Below are positions 1 through 6,873 of a DNA stretch of 24,424 nt, in pieces. The DNA is from Rhodocaloribacter sp964552015. Lineage in GTDB: Bacteria > Bacteroidota > Rhodothermia > Rhodothermales > ISCAR-4553. A model generated the notes under the pieces. The model was given only the letters and a program-made list of their open reading frames with translations. It was not told the origin of the DNA and searched no databases. The DNA is taken from positions 1 through 24,424 of the forward strand of contig CAZKFR010000050.1 of NCBI GenBank assembly GCA_964552015.1, given 5' to 3'. Within the stretch, counting starts at the first letter, position 1, and every line of letters starts with the position of its first letter. The translations under genes were made by a program, and so were the position numbers.

Positions 1-7
1 CCGCGCC

Positions 8-1306
8 TCACCGATCGGTCAGGTCGGAGGGCAGGCGGGGCGAGGACAGCAGCTCGGCAAAGACGGCCCACCGGCGATCGGGGTCGTCGCCGGCGCGGGC
101 CTCCACGTAGGCGCGGACGAGGTCCTGCCCCAGGTTGTAGTTGATGACGTAGCTCCGGTAGGTGTCGATGAAGCGGACGCGCTGGCGGGCGCGCTCGGGG
201 GTCATGAGGGCGTAGGTCGTCAGGAAGCGGGCGGCCGCGTCGGCGTCGATCTCGCCGTTGAGGTAGCGGCGGGCGGCTTCGTTGCCGGCGTAGCTGAGCC
301 GGGCCACACGTTCCTGCACGGCGGCATAGTCGGCCGCCCGGGCCGGGTCGAGGCCGGCCAGCGGGTAGAGCACGTCGCGCTCGAAGACCAGCCGCTCCTC
401 ACCCGGGAAGGCCACATCGATGCCGTAGTTGGCGCTCCCCTCGGCGATGAGCGACTGCGGGCTGAAGAGCGGGTAGACGGAGAACTCCATCCATCCCCGC
501 TCACGGACGAGGTGCTGCTCGAGCAGCGCGTTGTAGACGTGGTGCCCCGGGTAACCTTCATGCGCCGCCAGGTCGATGGCGCGGTCGATGTAGATGGGCA
601 GGTCGGTGTTGATCTGGATGAGGCTGTGGGCGTCGCCCTGGTACCAGTTGTACCCGCTCCAGGGCTTGTCCGTCACGTACTCGAGCACGAAGCGTTCGTG
701 CGGAGGCAGGTCGATGTGGGCCTTCGTGCGGCGGCGGGCCTCGGCGATGGCCGTGGTGAAGACCGTGTCCAGCCGTTCGGGCGGGATGATGAAGCCCGCG
801 CGGAAGCGGGCGTAGCGCTCGGTGAGCGGGCCGTCGCCGGGGAGGAGGCCGTCGAGCTCGTCGAGGATGGCCTGGAAGTGGCTTTCGGGGTAGGTGGGGG
901 GCTCGGCGTCGTAGAGGGCCTTCGCCTCCTCGTCGAACGTGAACGTCCGTCCCCGCAGCATGTCCACACGGGCGGCGACGGCCCGGAGCTGGGTGGTCAG
1001 GTAGCGGTGACGCAGGCGGAGCATCTCGTCAGCCCCCTCCACGTCGACGGCCCCCAGGCGGGCCTGCAGGGCCTCGGCCTCGGCCGCCAGCGCGTCGAGC
1101 GGGCGGACGGCGGCCTCGGCCTCCTCGCGCCAGGCGGCGGGGCCGTAGTACGCATCCACGTAGGCGTCGTCGTGCTGCCCCACGGCCAGCACCAGCTTCA
1201 CGTAGGCTTCGGCAATCTCGTTCATGGCGTCGTTCGGGTCGGCGGGCGGGCGGCAGGCGGGCACCATCAGGACCAGCAGGCACAGCCCGCAGAGGGCGCG
1301 GTACAT
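8..1306 (-). CDS. DUF885 family putative metalloprotease lipoprotein
   Basis: This is a 432-aa protein of the DUF885 family, which resembles zinc peptidases but mostly lacks known substrates. The motif HEGYPGHH at residues 249-256 and a downstream Glu in AEGSANYG (E289) look like the zinc-binding and catalytic set. The start at 1306 was chosen because the protein then begins with a short lipoprotein signal: a hydrophobic stretch ending VPAC, with C18 as the putative lipidated Cys. The same frame opens 51 codons earlier, but that extension is composed of low-complexity upstream DNA. No Shine-Dalgarno is visible. The stop lies just inside the window, so the gene is complete. It is probably an envelope-anchored peptidase. 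It diverges from the HAD gene across a C-rich spacer. The family is clear; the substrate is unknown. Confidence 0.88.
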   Translation of the reverse strand: MYRALCGLCLLVLMVPACRPPADPNDAMNEIAEAYVKLVLAVGQHDDAYVDAYYGPAAWREEAEAAVRPLDALAAEAEALQARLGAVDVEGADEMLRLRHRYLTTQLRAVAARVDMLRGRTFTFDEEAKALYDAEPPTYPESHFQAILDELDGLLPGDGPLTERYARFRAGFIIPPERLDTVFTTAIAEARRRTKAHIDLPPHERFVLEYVTDKPWSGYNWYQGDAHSLIQINTDLPIYIDRAIDLAAHEGYPGHHVYNALLEQHLVRERGWMEFSVYPLFSPQSLIAEGSANYGIDVAFPGEERLVFERDVLYPLAGLDPARAADYAAVQERVARLSYAGNEAARRYLNGEIDADAAARFLTTYALMTPERARQRVRFIDTYRSYVINYNLGQDLVRAYVEARAGDDPDRRWAVFAELLSSPRLPSDLTDR

Positions 1307-1470
1307 CGGCTCGGGCGGTTGGTTGCGGGAAGAGGGAAGGTACGAGATGTTTCGGCTCCACGGTAGACCCGGCGGGTGCCCTCCGCAAGAAGGCGGCCAG
1401 AACAACCTCCCACGCCCGGCGGCGAGGACGTTGCCTCCTCCCCACGTCCACACATCCATCCTTGCTCACC

Positions 1471-1540
1471 TTCACCCATCCACCCAATCACACATCCACC
1501 CATACCCATCCACCCACCCACACCCAACCCACCCCGGCAC
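1471..1540 (-). repeat. C-rich low-complexity tract, potential G-quadruplex on the minus strand
   Basis: The plus strand here is almost free of G and is built from short ACCC/ATCC words. On the minus strand it gives G-runs at 1532-1535, 1528-1530, 1523-1525, 1517-1519, 1513-1515, 1505-1507 and 1499-1501, separated by loops of 1, 2, 3, 1, 5 and 3 nt. Two more runs lie at 1483-1485 and 1475-1477. This fits the usual G3N1-7 quadruplex pattern with runs to spare. It sits in the spacer between two divergent genes, on the sense strand of the DUF885 gene about 170-230 bp before its start. Apart from this tract I see no gene or clear promoter in 1307-1596. Confidence 0.7.
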
Positions 1541-1596
1541 CTTTTCCCCACCGCCGGGTACGAACGGCGTCCGTCCCCCTGCCCGCGCCAACGCCC

Positions 1597-2256
1597 ATGC
1601 CATCCTGGACCTGTGACGCCCTCCTGTTCGACCTCGACGGGGTGCTGGTGGACTCGCACGCGGTCATCGAGCGGCACTGGCGGCGGTGGGCCGCCCGGCA
1701 CGGCGTCGACACCGGGGCGCTCCTGCGCGACTTCCACGGCCGGCGCATGGTGGACCTCATCCGGCGGCACGCCCCCCACCTGGACGCCGAAGCCGAGGCG
1801 GCGCGCCTGGCCCGCGAGGAGGGGCTGGACACCGACGGCGTGCGCGTCTTCGCGGGCGCGGCGGAGCTGCTTCGCGCCCTGCCCCCAGGCGCCTGGGCCG
1901 TGGTCACCTCCGGCAACCGCCTCACGGCCACCACGCGCCTGCACCACACCGGGCTGCCGTGGCCGAAGGTGCTGGTAACGGCGGACGACGTGCGGCGTGG
2001 CAAGCCCGACCCGGAGCCCTACCTCCGCGCCGCCGAAGCCCTCGGCGTGGCCCCCGGCCGCTGCCTCGTCCTCGAAGACGCCCCCACCGGCATCGACGCC
2101 GCGAAGGCCGCCGGCATGACCGCGCTCGCCCTCACCACCACGCATCCGCCCGACGCCTTTCCCCATGCCGACGCCGTGGCCCGCCGCCTGGCCGACCTCC
2201 GGGTGCACCCCGACGACGCCGGCCGCCTGCACATCACGCTCGAGGCCCCCGTGTGA
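1597..2256 (+). CDS. HAD-superfamily phosphatase (beta-phosphoglucomutase/sugar-phosphatase-like)
   Basis: This 219-aa haloacid dehalogenase-family hydrolase probably dephosphorylates a small phosphorylated metabolite in the cytoplasm. All four HAD motifs are visible: FDLDGVLVDS (nucleophile D12, acid/base D14), VVTSGN (T104), GKPDPEPY (K136) and LVLEDAPTGIDAA (E160, D161). The segment between motifs I and II is helical and the size of a C1 cap, as in the PGMB1/Gph-like subgroup. The start at 1597 places motif I at the usual distance from the N-terminus. The frame stays open upstream only through the His/Thr/Pro-rich low-complexity tract. No Shine-Dalgarno is seen. The last nine codons lie inside the first copy of a 152-bp direct repeat. 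The substrate cannot be told from sequence. Confidence 0.88.
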   Translation: MPSWTCDALLFDLDGVLVDSHAVIERHWRRWAARHGVDTGALLRDFHGRRMVDLIRRHAPHLDAEAEAARLAREEGLDTDGVRVFAGAAELLRALPPGAWAVVTSGNRLTATTRLHHTGLPWPKVLVTADDVRRGKPDPEPYLRAAEALGVAPGRCLVLEDAPTGIDAAKAAGMTALALTTTHPPDAFPHADAVARRLADLRVHPDDAGRLHITLEAPV

Positions 2257-2380
2257 ACGCCGGAATCACTCGCCTCCACACCGCCCGGAACCATCGGACA
2301 GAGCGGAACCCCTTCGTGCCTCTGTGCCTTCGTGGCCCATAATCCACCGTCTCCGATCCGCACGCCTCCGTCTGCCACGA
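2229..2380 (+). repeat. 152-bp direct repeat, copy 1
   Basis: This copy aligns without gaps to 2818-2969 at a fixed offset of 589 bp, with 12 mismatches by my count (about 92% identity). Positions 2303-2351 are identical in both. It starts in the last codons of the HAD gene, runs through its TGA, and ends where copy 2 has the start codon of the next gene; here that codon reads ACG (2377-2379). It contains three tandem 8-mers of the form YYYGTGCC/GGC (2313-2336). No gene lies between 2257 and 2426 apart from this repeat and the hairpin that follows it. Confidence 0.93.
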
Positions 2381-2385
2381 TAAGC

Positions 2386-2421
2386 CGGCATCACGCCCTG
2401 ACAAAGCGCCCAGTGATGCCG
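2386..2421. other. Hairpin past the nucleotidyltransferase stop, possible weak terminator
   Basis: CGGCATCAC (2386-2394) and GTGATGCCG (2413-2421) are perfect 9-bp inverted arms around an 18-nt loop. The hairpin begins 5 bp beyond the stop of the minus-strand nucleotidyltransferase gene and just outside repeat copy 1. There is no T-tract on either strand, so an intrinsic terminator is only one reading. A transcript-stabilising hairpin, or the end of an inserted segment, are others. Confidence 0.45.
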
Positions 2422-2426
2422 CTCCG

Positions 2427-2747
2427 TCATAGTTTGATGCCCTCTCGCCGGACGGCCTGCATCAGGGGGTGCCCCGGATCCTCAAAGGCAGCCTCGTCAA
2501 ACGGCTGAATCGAGACATCCTCGCCGTACCGGGTGAGCAGCCGCACCTGCAGGGGAGCCAGCCGCTTGAGTTCACGCACCGGCTCCACCGCTCCGCGAAG
2601 CACGGCCAGCAGATCCACGTCGCTGGCAGGGTAGGCCTCGCCCCGGGCCTGCGAACCGTATAAAATGACATGAACCAGCCGATCCCCGTACAGGTCCACC
2701 AGCGCCTGACGAGCCTCTTCGAGGGCGGCACGAAGCGTCGGTCTCAT
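2427..2747 (-). CDS. MNT-type minimal nucleotidyltransferase, orphan
   Basis: This 106-aa protein is close to the size of free-standing minimal nucleotidyltransferases. It carries the pol-beta signature: YGSQARGEAYPASDVDLL, with G31-S32 and the metal-binding carboxylates D43 and D45. A third candidate carboxylate is D77 in the later beta strand. Such proteins are often antitoxins that AMPylate a HEPN toxin partner. No HEPN gene is seen on either side, so the usual pair is missing. The ATG at 2747 was chosen; a GTG at 2783 would add 12 residues. The gene lies on the opposite strand to its neighbours and between two copies of a direct repeat, which suggests it arrived as an insert. The domain call is firm; the role is open. 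Confidence 0.82.
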   Translation of the reverse strand: MRPTLRAALEEARQALVDLYGDRLVHVILYGSQARGEAYPASDVDLLAVLRGAVEPVRELKRLAPLQVRLLTRYGEDVSIQPFDEAAFEDPGHPLMQAVRREGIKL

Positions 2748-2817
2748 GGCCACGCAAAAATGGATGGGGGCGGCACTTTTCACGTCGTCCTCCGGCCCGT
2801 GTTTCTCCCCCGCACGA

Positions 2818-2969
2818 GCACGTCACGCTCGCGGCCCCCGTGTGAACGCCGGAATCACCCGTCTCCTCACCGACCGGACCTATCGGACAGGGCGGAACCC
2901 CTTCGTGCCTCTGTGCCTTCGTGGCCCATAATCCACCGTCCCCGATCCGTACGCCTCCGTCTGCCATGA
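2818..2969 (+). repeat. 152-bp direct repeat, copy 2
   Basis: This is the partner of 2229-2380. Its first codons still read EHVTLAAPV-stop in frame, a slightly diverged form of the HAD C-terminus LHITLEAPV-stop. Its end holds the functional ATG (2966-2968) of the ATP pyrophosphatase. This copy therefore contains a broken relic of the upstream gene's tail, while copy 1 contains a broken relic of the downstream gene's start. Confidence 0.93.
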
Positions 2970-3637
2970 CCCCGAAGAACACCCTGCTGTGGTGGAGCAG
3001 CGGCAAAGACAGCGCGTGGGCGCTGCACGTGCTTCGCCGCCGGCCCGACGTGACCGTCTCCGGGCTCGTCACCACCGTGAACCGCGCCTTCGACCGCGTG
3101 GCGATGCACGGCGTCCGCCGCGAGCTCGTCGAGGCGCAGGCGCGTGCCGCCGGGCTGCCGCTCCACATCGTCCCCCTCCCCCACCCCTGCACCAACGCCG
3201 ACTACGAGGCCGCCGTCCGCGCCTTCGTCGAGCACATCCGCCCCCTCGGCATCACCCACATGGCCTTCGGCGACCTGTTCCTCGAGGACGTGCGGGCCTA
3301 CCGCGAGGCCCTCTTCGACGACACCGGCCTGGACCTCCTCTTTCCCCTCTGGGGCGAGCCCACCGACCGCCTCGCCCGCACCATGGTGGACGCAGGCCTG
3401 CGGGCCGTGCTCACCTGCGTCGACCCCCGCGCCCTCGACCCCGCCTTCGCCGGCCGCCGGTACGACCACGCCCTCCTCGACGCCCTCCCCGCCTCGGTGG
3501 ACCCCTGCGGCGAGCGGGGCGAGTTCCACACGTTCGCCTGCGAAGGCCCCATGTTCGCCGCCCCGATCCCTGTTCGCACCGGAACCACCGTCACCCGCGA
3601 AGGTTTTGTTTTTACGGACGTAGTGCGTGCCTCATAG
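2966..3637 (+). CDS. Dph6-like ATP pyrophosphatase (diphthine-ammonia ligase family)
   Basis: This 223-aa protein belongs to the DUF71/Dph6 branch of the N-type ATP pyrophosphatases. The P-loop-like SSGKDS is at residues 11-16. FGDLFLEDVR (101-110) and the family signature CGERGEFHTF (181-190) follow. In eukaryotes and archaea the family makes diphthamide. Bacteria lack that modification, so this protein must adenylate and amidate some other substrate that I cannot name. The ATG at 2966 puts the motif at the expected position, and the start codon lies at the edge of a direct repeat. The last codons (VVRAS-stop) overlap the first two copies of a TAGTGCGTG repeat, so the C-terminus may have been set by repeat insertion. 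Confidence 0.85.
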   Translation: MTPKNTLLWWSSGKDSAWALHVLRRRPDVTVSGLVTTVNRAFDRVAMHGVRRELVEAQARAAGLPLHIVPLPHPCTNADYEAAVRAFVEHIRPLGITHMAFGDLFLEDVRAYREALFDDTGLDLLFPLWGEPTDRLARTMVDAGLRAVLTCVDPRALDPAFAGRRYDHALLDALPASVDPCGERGEFHTFACEGPMFAAPIPVRTGTTVTREGFVFTDVVRAS

Positions 3638-3721
3638 TGCGTGTTTCGTATTTCGTAGTGCGTGTTTCGTAGTTGATCCTGTTTTGCACAACGGCCTTTA
3701 CGCATCACGCACTACGCACTA
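3621..3721. repeat. TAGTGCGTG direct/inverted repeat cluster
   Basis: TAGTGCGTG occurs at 3621-3629, 3635-3643 and 3656-3664, with TTTCGTA at 3644, 3651 and 3665. Inverted copies follow at 3706-3714 and, partially, at 3715-3721. CGTAGTGCGTG (3654-3664) and CACGCACTACG (3706-3716) form an 11-bp perfect stem with a 41-nt loop. The cluster fills most of the spacer between the ATP pyrophosphatase and the DJ-1 gene and supplies the TAG stop (3635-3637) of the former. It could be a dispersed intergenic repeat or a terminator-like structure. Confidence 0.8.
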
Positions 3722-3757
3722 CACATTCGTCACCCTTTCACGTTCACCCAAACCAAC

Positions 3758-3765
3758 AGGGAGGT
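3758..3765 (+). promoter_or_regulatory. Shine-Dalgarno of the DJ-1/PfpI gene
   Basis: AGGGAGGT lies 6 nt before the ATG at 3772. It decides that start over in-frame upstream ATGs located in repeat DNA. Strong Shine-Dalgarno sites are uncommon in Bacteroidota, so this suggests efficient expression. Confidence 0.75.
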
Positions 3766-3771
3766 ACGGCC

Positions 3772-4368
3772 ATGGCCAAAAAGATTCTCATGCTCGTGGG
3801 CGACTTCGTAGAGGATTACGAAGTGATGGTGCCGTTCCAGGCGCTGCAGATGGTGGGCCACACGGTGCACGCGGTCTGCCCCGGCAAGAAGGCCGGCGAG
3901 ACGGTGAAGACGGCTGTGCACGACTTCGAGGGCGACCAGACGTACACCGAGAAGCGGGGCCACAACTTCACGCTCAACGCCACCTTCGACGAGGTCGACG
4001 AGCAGGCGTACGACGCGCTCGTGATCCCTGGCGGGCGGGCGCCCGAGTACATCCGCCTGAACGACCGGGTGCTGGAGATCGTCCGCCACTTCGACCGGGC
4101 GGGCAAGCCCATCGCGGCCATCTGCCACGGCGCGCAGGTGCTGGCTGCTGCCGGCGTGCTCCAGGGTAAGCGCTGCTCGGCCTACCCCGCCGTCGGCCCG
4201 GACGTGACGCGCGCCGGCGGCACCTACGCCGACATCCCCGTCGATCAGGCCGTGACCGACGGCCATCTGGTGACGGCCCCGGCCTGGCCCGCCCATCCCG
4301 CCTGGCTGGCGCAGTTCCTCCAGGTGCTTGGCACCCGGATCGAGCACGAGGAAGCCGTCACCGCCTGA
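3772..4368 (+). CDS. DJ-1/PfpI family protein
   Basis: This 198-aa cytoplasmic protein is of the DJ-1/PfpI superfamily. The nucleophile elbow is AAICHGAQ, with C118 as the catalytic Cys followed by His, as in PfpI. An acidic site near the N-terminus (DFVEDYE, 11-17) corresponds to the conserved Glu. The IPGG motif (85-88) precedes it in the fold. Members act as peptidases, glyoxalase III or protein deglycases; sequence alone does not separate these. The start follows a clear AGGGAGGT. Upstream is a repeat cluster, and downstream a bidirectional terminator shared with the convergent transglycosylase gene, so it appears to be transcribed alone or from the previous gene. Confidence 0.92.
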   Translation: MAKKILMLVGDFVEDYEVMVPFQALQMVGHTVHAVCPGKKAGETVKTAVHDFEGDQTYTEKRGHNFTLNATFDEVDEQAYDALVIPGGRAPEYIRLNDRVLEIVRHFDRAGKPIAAICHGAQVLAAAGVLQGKRCSAYPAVGPDVTRAGGTYADIPVDQAVTDGHLVTAPAWPAHPAWLAQFLQVLGTRIEHEEAVTA

Positions 4369-4392
4369 ACGAACCCGCTGCCCGTACAAAGA

Positions 4393-4424
4393 AAAGCCTG
4401 CCTTCCGCGTGGAGGGCAGGCTTT
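4393..4424. terminator. Bidirectional intrinsic terminator
   Basis: AAAGCCTGCCTTCC (4393-4406) pairs with GGAGGGCAGGCTTT (4411-4424) through 14 positions, one a G-U wobble, around a 4-nt loop. Each strand ends the stem in TTT. T-rich sequence follows on the minus strand, and a weaker T-run on the plus strand. The stem lies between the convergent stops at 4368 and 4447, so it can end both transcripts. Confidence 0.85.
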
Positions 4425-4446
4425 CCGCTTTGTTCTGGAGGTAGCT

Positions 4447-6627
4447 TCAGCGCTGCACGGTCAGTTCCTGGCCGGGGTAGATGGTGCTGCCGCGCAGGTT
4501 GTTCCACCGCTTCAGGTCGCTGATGGAAACCCCGTAGCGGCGGGCGATCTCGTCGAGCGTGTCGCCGCGCTGGACGCGGTGGGTCACCGGGCCGGAGCCG
4601 CCGGGGTAGATGGTCAGGCGCTGCCCGGTGCGGATGCGGGTGCCGCGCAGGTTGTTCCACTGCTGGATCTGGCGCACCGACACCCCGTGACGGGCGGCGA
4701 TCTCGCTCAGGGTGTCGCCACTACGCACCCGGTAGGTGATCTTCTCTGCCTTCGCCGGCGCGGGCTCGTCCGCCGGCGGGTTCGACGTGTAGATCGTCAG
4801 CTTCTGCCCGGCGCGGATACGGTCGCTCCGCAGGTTGTTCCACCGCTTCAGGTCGCGCACCCACACGTTGTGCCGGTCGGCGATCTCGATGAGGGTGTCG
4901 CCCCGACGGACGGTATAGACGATGCGGGTCGGGCCGGCGGGCTCCTGTTCATCGGCGGCCTCCTCGCGGGCCGGTGTCGGAGCCGGGGCCGAGGTGCGAA
5001 CGACGGGCGTGGCCGGGGCCGACGTGGGCGTCCGCGTATCGCGGGCCGCGGCCAGCGAGGCCGAGAGCGGGCGCAGGGTGCGCGTACCGTAGTCGATCGT
5101 CACCACATCCGCCTCGGCCAGCTCGGGCCGGGGCAGGTCGCTCTCATAGTGCGGTACGGGTACCACGAGCCGCTGCCCGATGCGGATACGCGTCGATTTC
5201 AGGCCGTTGTCGGCCATGAGCTGGCGCACGCTCGTGCCATACTGGGCGGCGATCTTGCCGAGCGTATCGCCCCGGCGGACGACGTACTCGCCGGCCGTCA
5301 GGAACGCATCCTCGGGCAGGTTTTTGTAGCCCTCGGCGAAGCGCTCATAGGTCCCCAGCGGGATACGGAGGTAATAGGGTTCGGTCGAAGGCGGCAGGCT
5401 GTTACGGCGCAGAGCCGGGTTGAGCGCCCGGAGCGTGTTGACGTCGGTGCCCGCCAGGTCGGCCAGGGTGCTCAGGCGGATAGCCCCGCGCACGGGCACG
5501 TAGTGATAGGCATACCGCGGTCCCGGCGGCGCCGGCTTCAGGCCGAACGCGTCCGGGTTGGAGGCCATGAGGGCCGTCGCGATGAACATCGGTACGTAGT
5601 TGCGCGTCTCGCGGGGCAGGTAGGGGTACATGTCCCAGAACGTAGGCTCCCGCCCGGTGCGCGCCCGGGCCCGGTTCATGGCCCGCTGGATGCAGCGAGG
5701 GCTGCAGTTGTACCCGGCCAGCGCGATGTGCCAGTCGCCGTACCGGTTGTAGAGGTCACGCAGGTGCCGGGCGGCCGCGCGGGTCGACTTCTCCGGGTCC
5801 ATGCGTTCGTCCACCCAGGCGTCGACGTGCAAGCCATAGGCACGCCCGGTGGCCGCGATGAACTGCCACATGCCCACGGCCCGGGCCCAGCTCCGCGCCC
5901 GCGGGTTGAGCCCGCTCTCGATCATGGCCAGGTACTTCAGCTCGTCCGGAACGCCTTCCTCGGCAAAGATCTGCTCGATCATCGGGAAGTACGTCTCGGC
6001 GCGGCTGAGCCACTGATGGATGTGCCGGTCCGGCTCCTTGCGCAGGTAGGCGATGGACGACTCCACGAGCCGGTTCATGGTCATCGGGATGGTCGTCTGC
6101 ATCGGCTGGAGGGCCGGCATCGCCACGTCCTCCAGGAGCGGCTCGTCCAGTTCGTTGAGCAGGGCGAACATCTCCGCCCGCAGTTCGAAGATGCTCCCGT
6201 AGGGCAGCGCCAGCGTGTCGGTGGGGCCGTAGTAGCGCTCGTACTCGGCCACGAGCGAGCGGTAGATCTCCCGCACGCGGGGCCGGTCCATGATGCCGGG
6301 CTGTTGCAACAGCGTCGCCAGCTCCGTCATCGCCGTCGAGAGCACCGACTCGGCCCGGTCCGCATCGCCTTCGGCCTGCGCTTCGAGCAGGTCCGCCTGG
6401 TAGCTGTAGAGACGGGCGACCCGCTGCAACACCTGCGCCTCGGACAACGTGTCCATCAGGGCGAACAGCATGGGATGGGAGGCGAACGAGGACACGACCG
6501 GGTCGGGCGGCAGCACCCGCACCCGCTCGGCCGGCGCAGCTCCTTCCCCGGATACCGACTGACCCGACACCGGCCCCACGACGGCGGCCAGGCCTACCAG
6601 CAGAACGAACAAAGACCGTCTACGCAC
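4447..6627 (-). CDS. MltD-like membrane-associated lytic transglycosylase with four LysM domains
   Basis: This 726-aa exported enzyme cleaves the glycan strands of peptidoglycan between MurNAc and GlcNAc. It starts at a GTG and has a basic, hydrophobic signal peptide (residues 1-22, cleavage near VSGQ). A helical region precedes an SLT (GH23) domain at about 215-330, with LAMIESGLNP carrying the catalytic E237, then AVGMWQF and the ALAGYNCSP segment. Four LysM peptidoglycan-binding domains follow at about 447-490, 569-612, 630-674 and 681-725. A Pro/Thr/Ala-rich linker (about 515-565) separates the first LysM from the others. MltD in E. coli usually has two LysM domains, so four is at the long end. 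A candidate promoter lies at 6725-6753. The protein is likely used in wall turnover or division. Confidence 0.94.
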   Translation of the reverse strand: MRRRSLFVLLVGLAAVVGPVSGQSVSGEGAAPAERVRVLPPDPVVSSFASHPMLFALMDTLSEAQVLQRVARLYSYQADLLEAQAEGDADRAESVLSTAMTELATLLQQPGIMDRPRVREIYRSLVAEYERYYGPTDTLALPYGSIFELRAEMFALLNELDEPLLEDVAMPALQPMQTTIPMTMNRLVESSIAYLRKEPDRHIHQWLSRAETYFPMIEQIFAEEGVPDELKYLAMIESGLNPRARSWARAVGMWQFIAATGRAYGLHVDAWVDERMDPEKSTRAAARHLRDLYNRYGDWHIALAGYNCSPRCIQRAMNRARARTGREPTFWDMYPYLPRETRNYVPMFIATALMASNPDAFGLKPAPPGPRYAYHYVPVRGAIRLSTLADLAGTDVNTLRALNPALRRNSLPPSTEPYYLRIPLGTYERFAEGYKNLPEDAFLTAGEYVVRRGDTLGKIAAQYGTSVRQLMADNGLKSTRIRIGQRLVVPVPHYESDLPRPELAEADVVTIDYGTRTLRPLSASLAAARDTRTPTSAPATPVVRTSAPAPTPAREEAADEQEPAGPTRIVYTVRRGDTLIEIADRHNVWVRDLKRWNNLRSDRIRAGQKLTIYTSNPPADEPAPAKAEKITYRVRSGDTLSEIAARHGVSVRQIQQWNNLRGTRIRTGQRLTIYPGGSGPVTHRVQRGDTLDEIARRYGVSISDLKRWNNLRGSTIYPGQELTVQR

Positions 6628-6659
6628 AGGAGCTCTCTCTGGCTAGGGGTGGAAGGATG

Positions 6660-6686
6660 ACACGGACGTGGAACGTCCAACCGTGT
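6660..6686. promoter_or_regulatory. Nested palindrome in the leader of the transglycosylase gene
   Basis: ACACGG (6660-6665) and CCGTGT (6681-6686) enclose GGACGT (6664-6669) and ACGTCC (6673-6678), which give a 27-bp imperfect palindrome. It starts 33 bp upstream of the GTG at 6627 and downstream of the candidate promoter. It could be an operator or a leader hairpin; nothing here tells which. Confidence 0.35.
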
Positions 6687-6724
6687 TCACGTGATACTTT
6701 ATCTGTTCCCAGGTTATGGCCCCC

Positions 6725-6753
6725 ACAATAAGAACTTGGAGGCGCATTTACAA
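6725..6753 (-). promoter_or_regulatory. Candidate sigma70-type promoter for the transglycosylase gene
   Basis: Read on the minus strand, TTGTAA (6748-6753) is followed after 17 nt by TATTGT (6725-6730). Each box matches four of six bases of the sigma70 consensus. It lies in the 246-bp gene-free spacer 6628-6873, which is visibly richer in A/T than its surroundings. The predicted leader would be about 90 nt. Confidence 0.4.
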
Positions 6754-6873
6754 GACCGTAGTCCCGCCCGTTTGACGAACCGGGTACGAATCCGAACGAA
6801 AATGGTATCGGGCTGAAAACACGGCGGTTAAGACAGCGGGGGCAAATAGGGCGAATTCCCACCGGCCCGGCCA

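Noticed and set aside
1307..1596. A His/Thr/Pro-rich peptide from the C-rich tract as the N-terminus of the HAD protein
   Set aside because: It is a translation of low-complexity DNA; the HAD fold begins right after the ATG at 1597.
2229..2969. An insertion sequence with the direct repeats as target duplications
   Set aside because: The repeats are 152 bp, far longer than target duplications. There is no transposase between them and no terminal inverted repeats were seen.
3621..3721. A CRISPR array suggested by short repeated units
   Set aside because: The units are only about 9 bp, occur in both orientations and lack uniform spacers; no cas genes are present.
4579..6660. A 693-codon open frame on the plus strand opposite the lytic transglycosylase gene
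   Set aside because: It is a shadow of a GC-rich gene on the other strand: His/Arg/Gly/Val-rich with no domain, while the minus strand has clear SLT and LysM domains.
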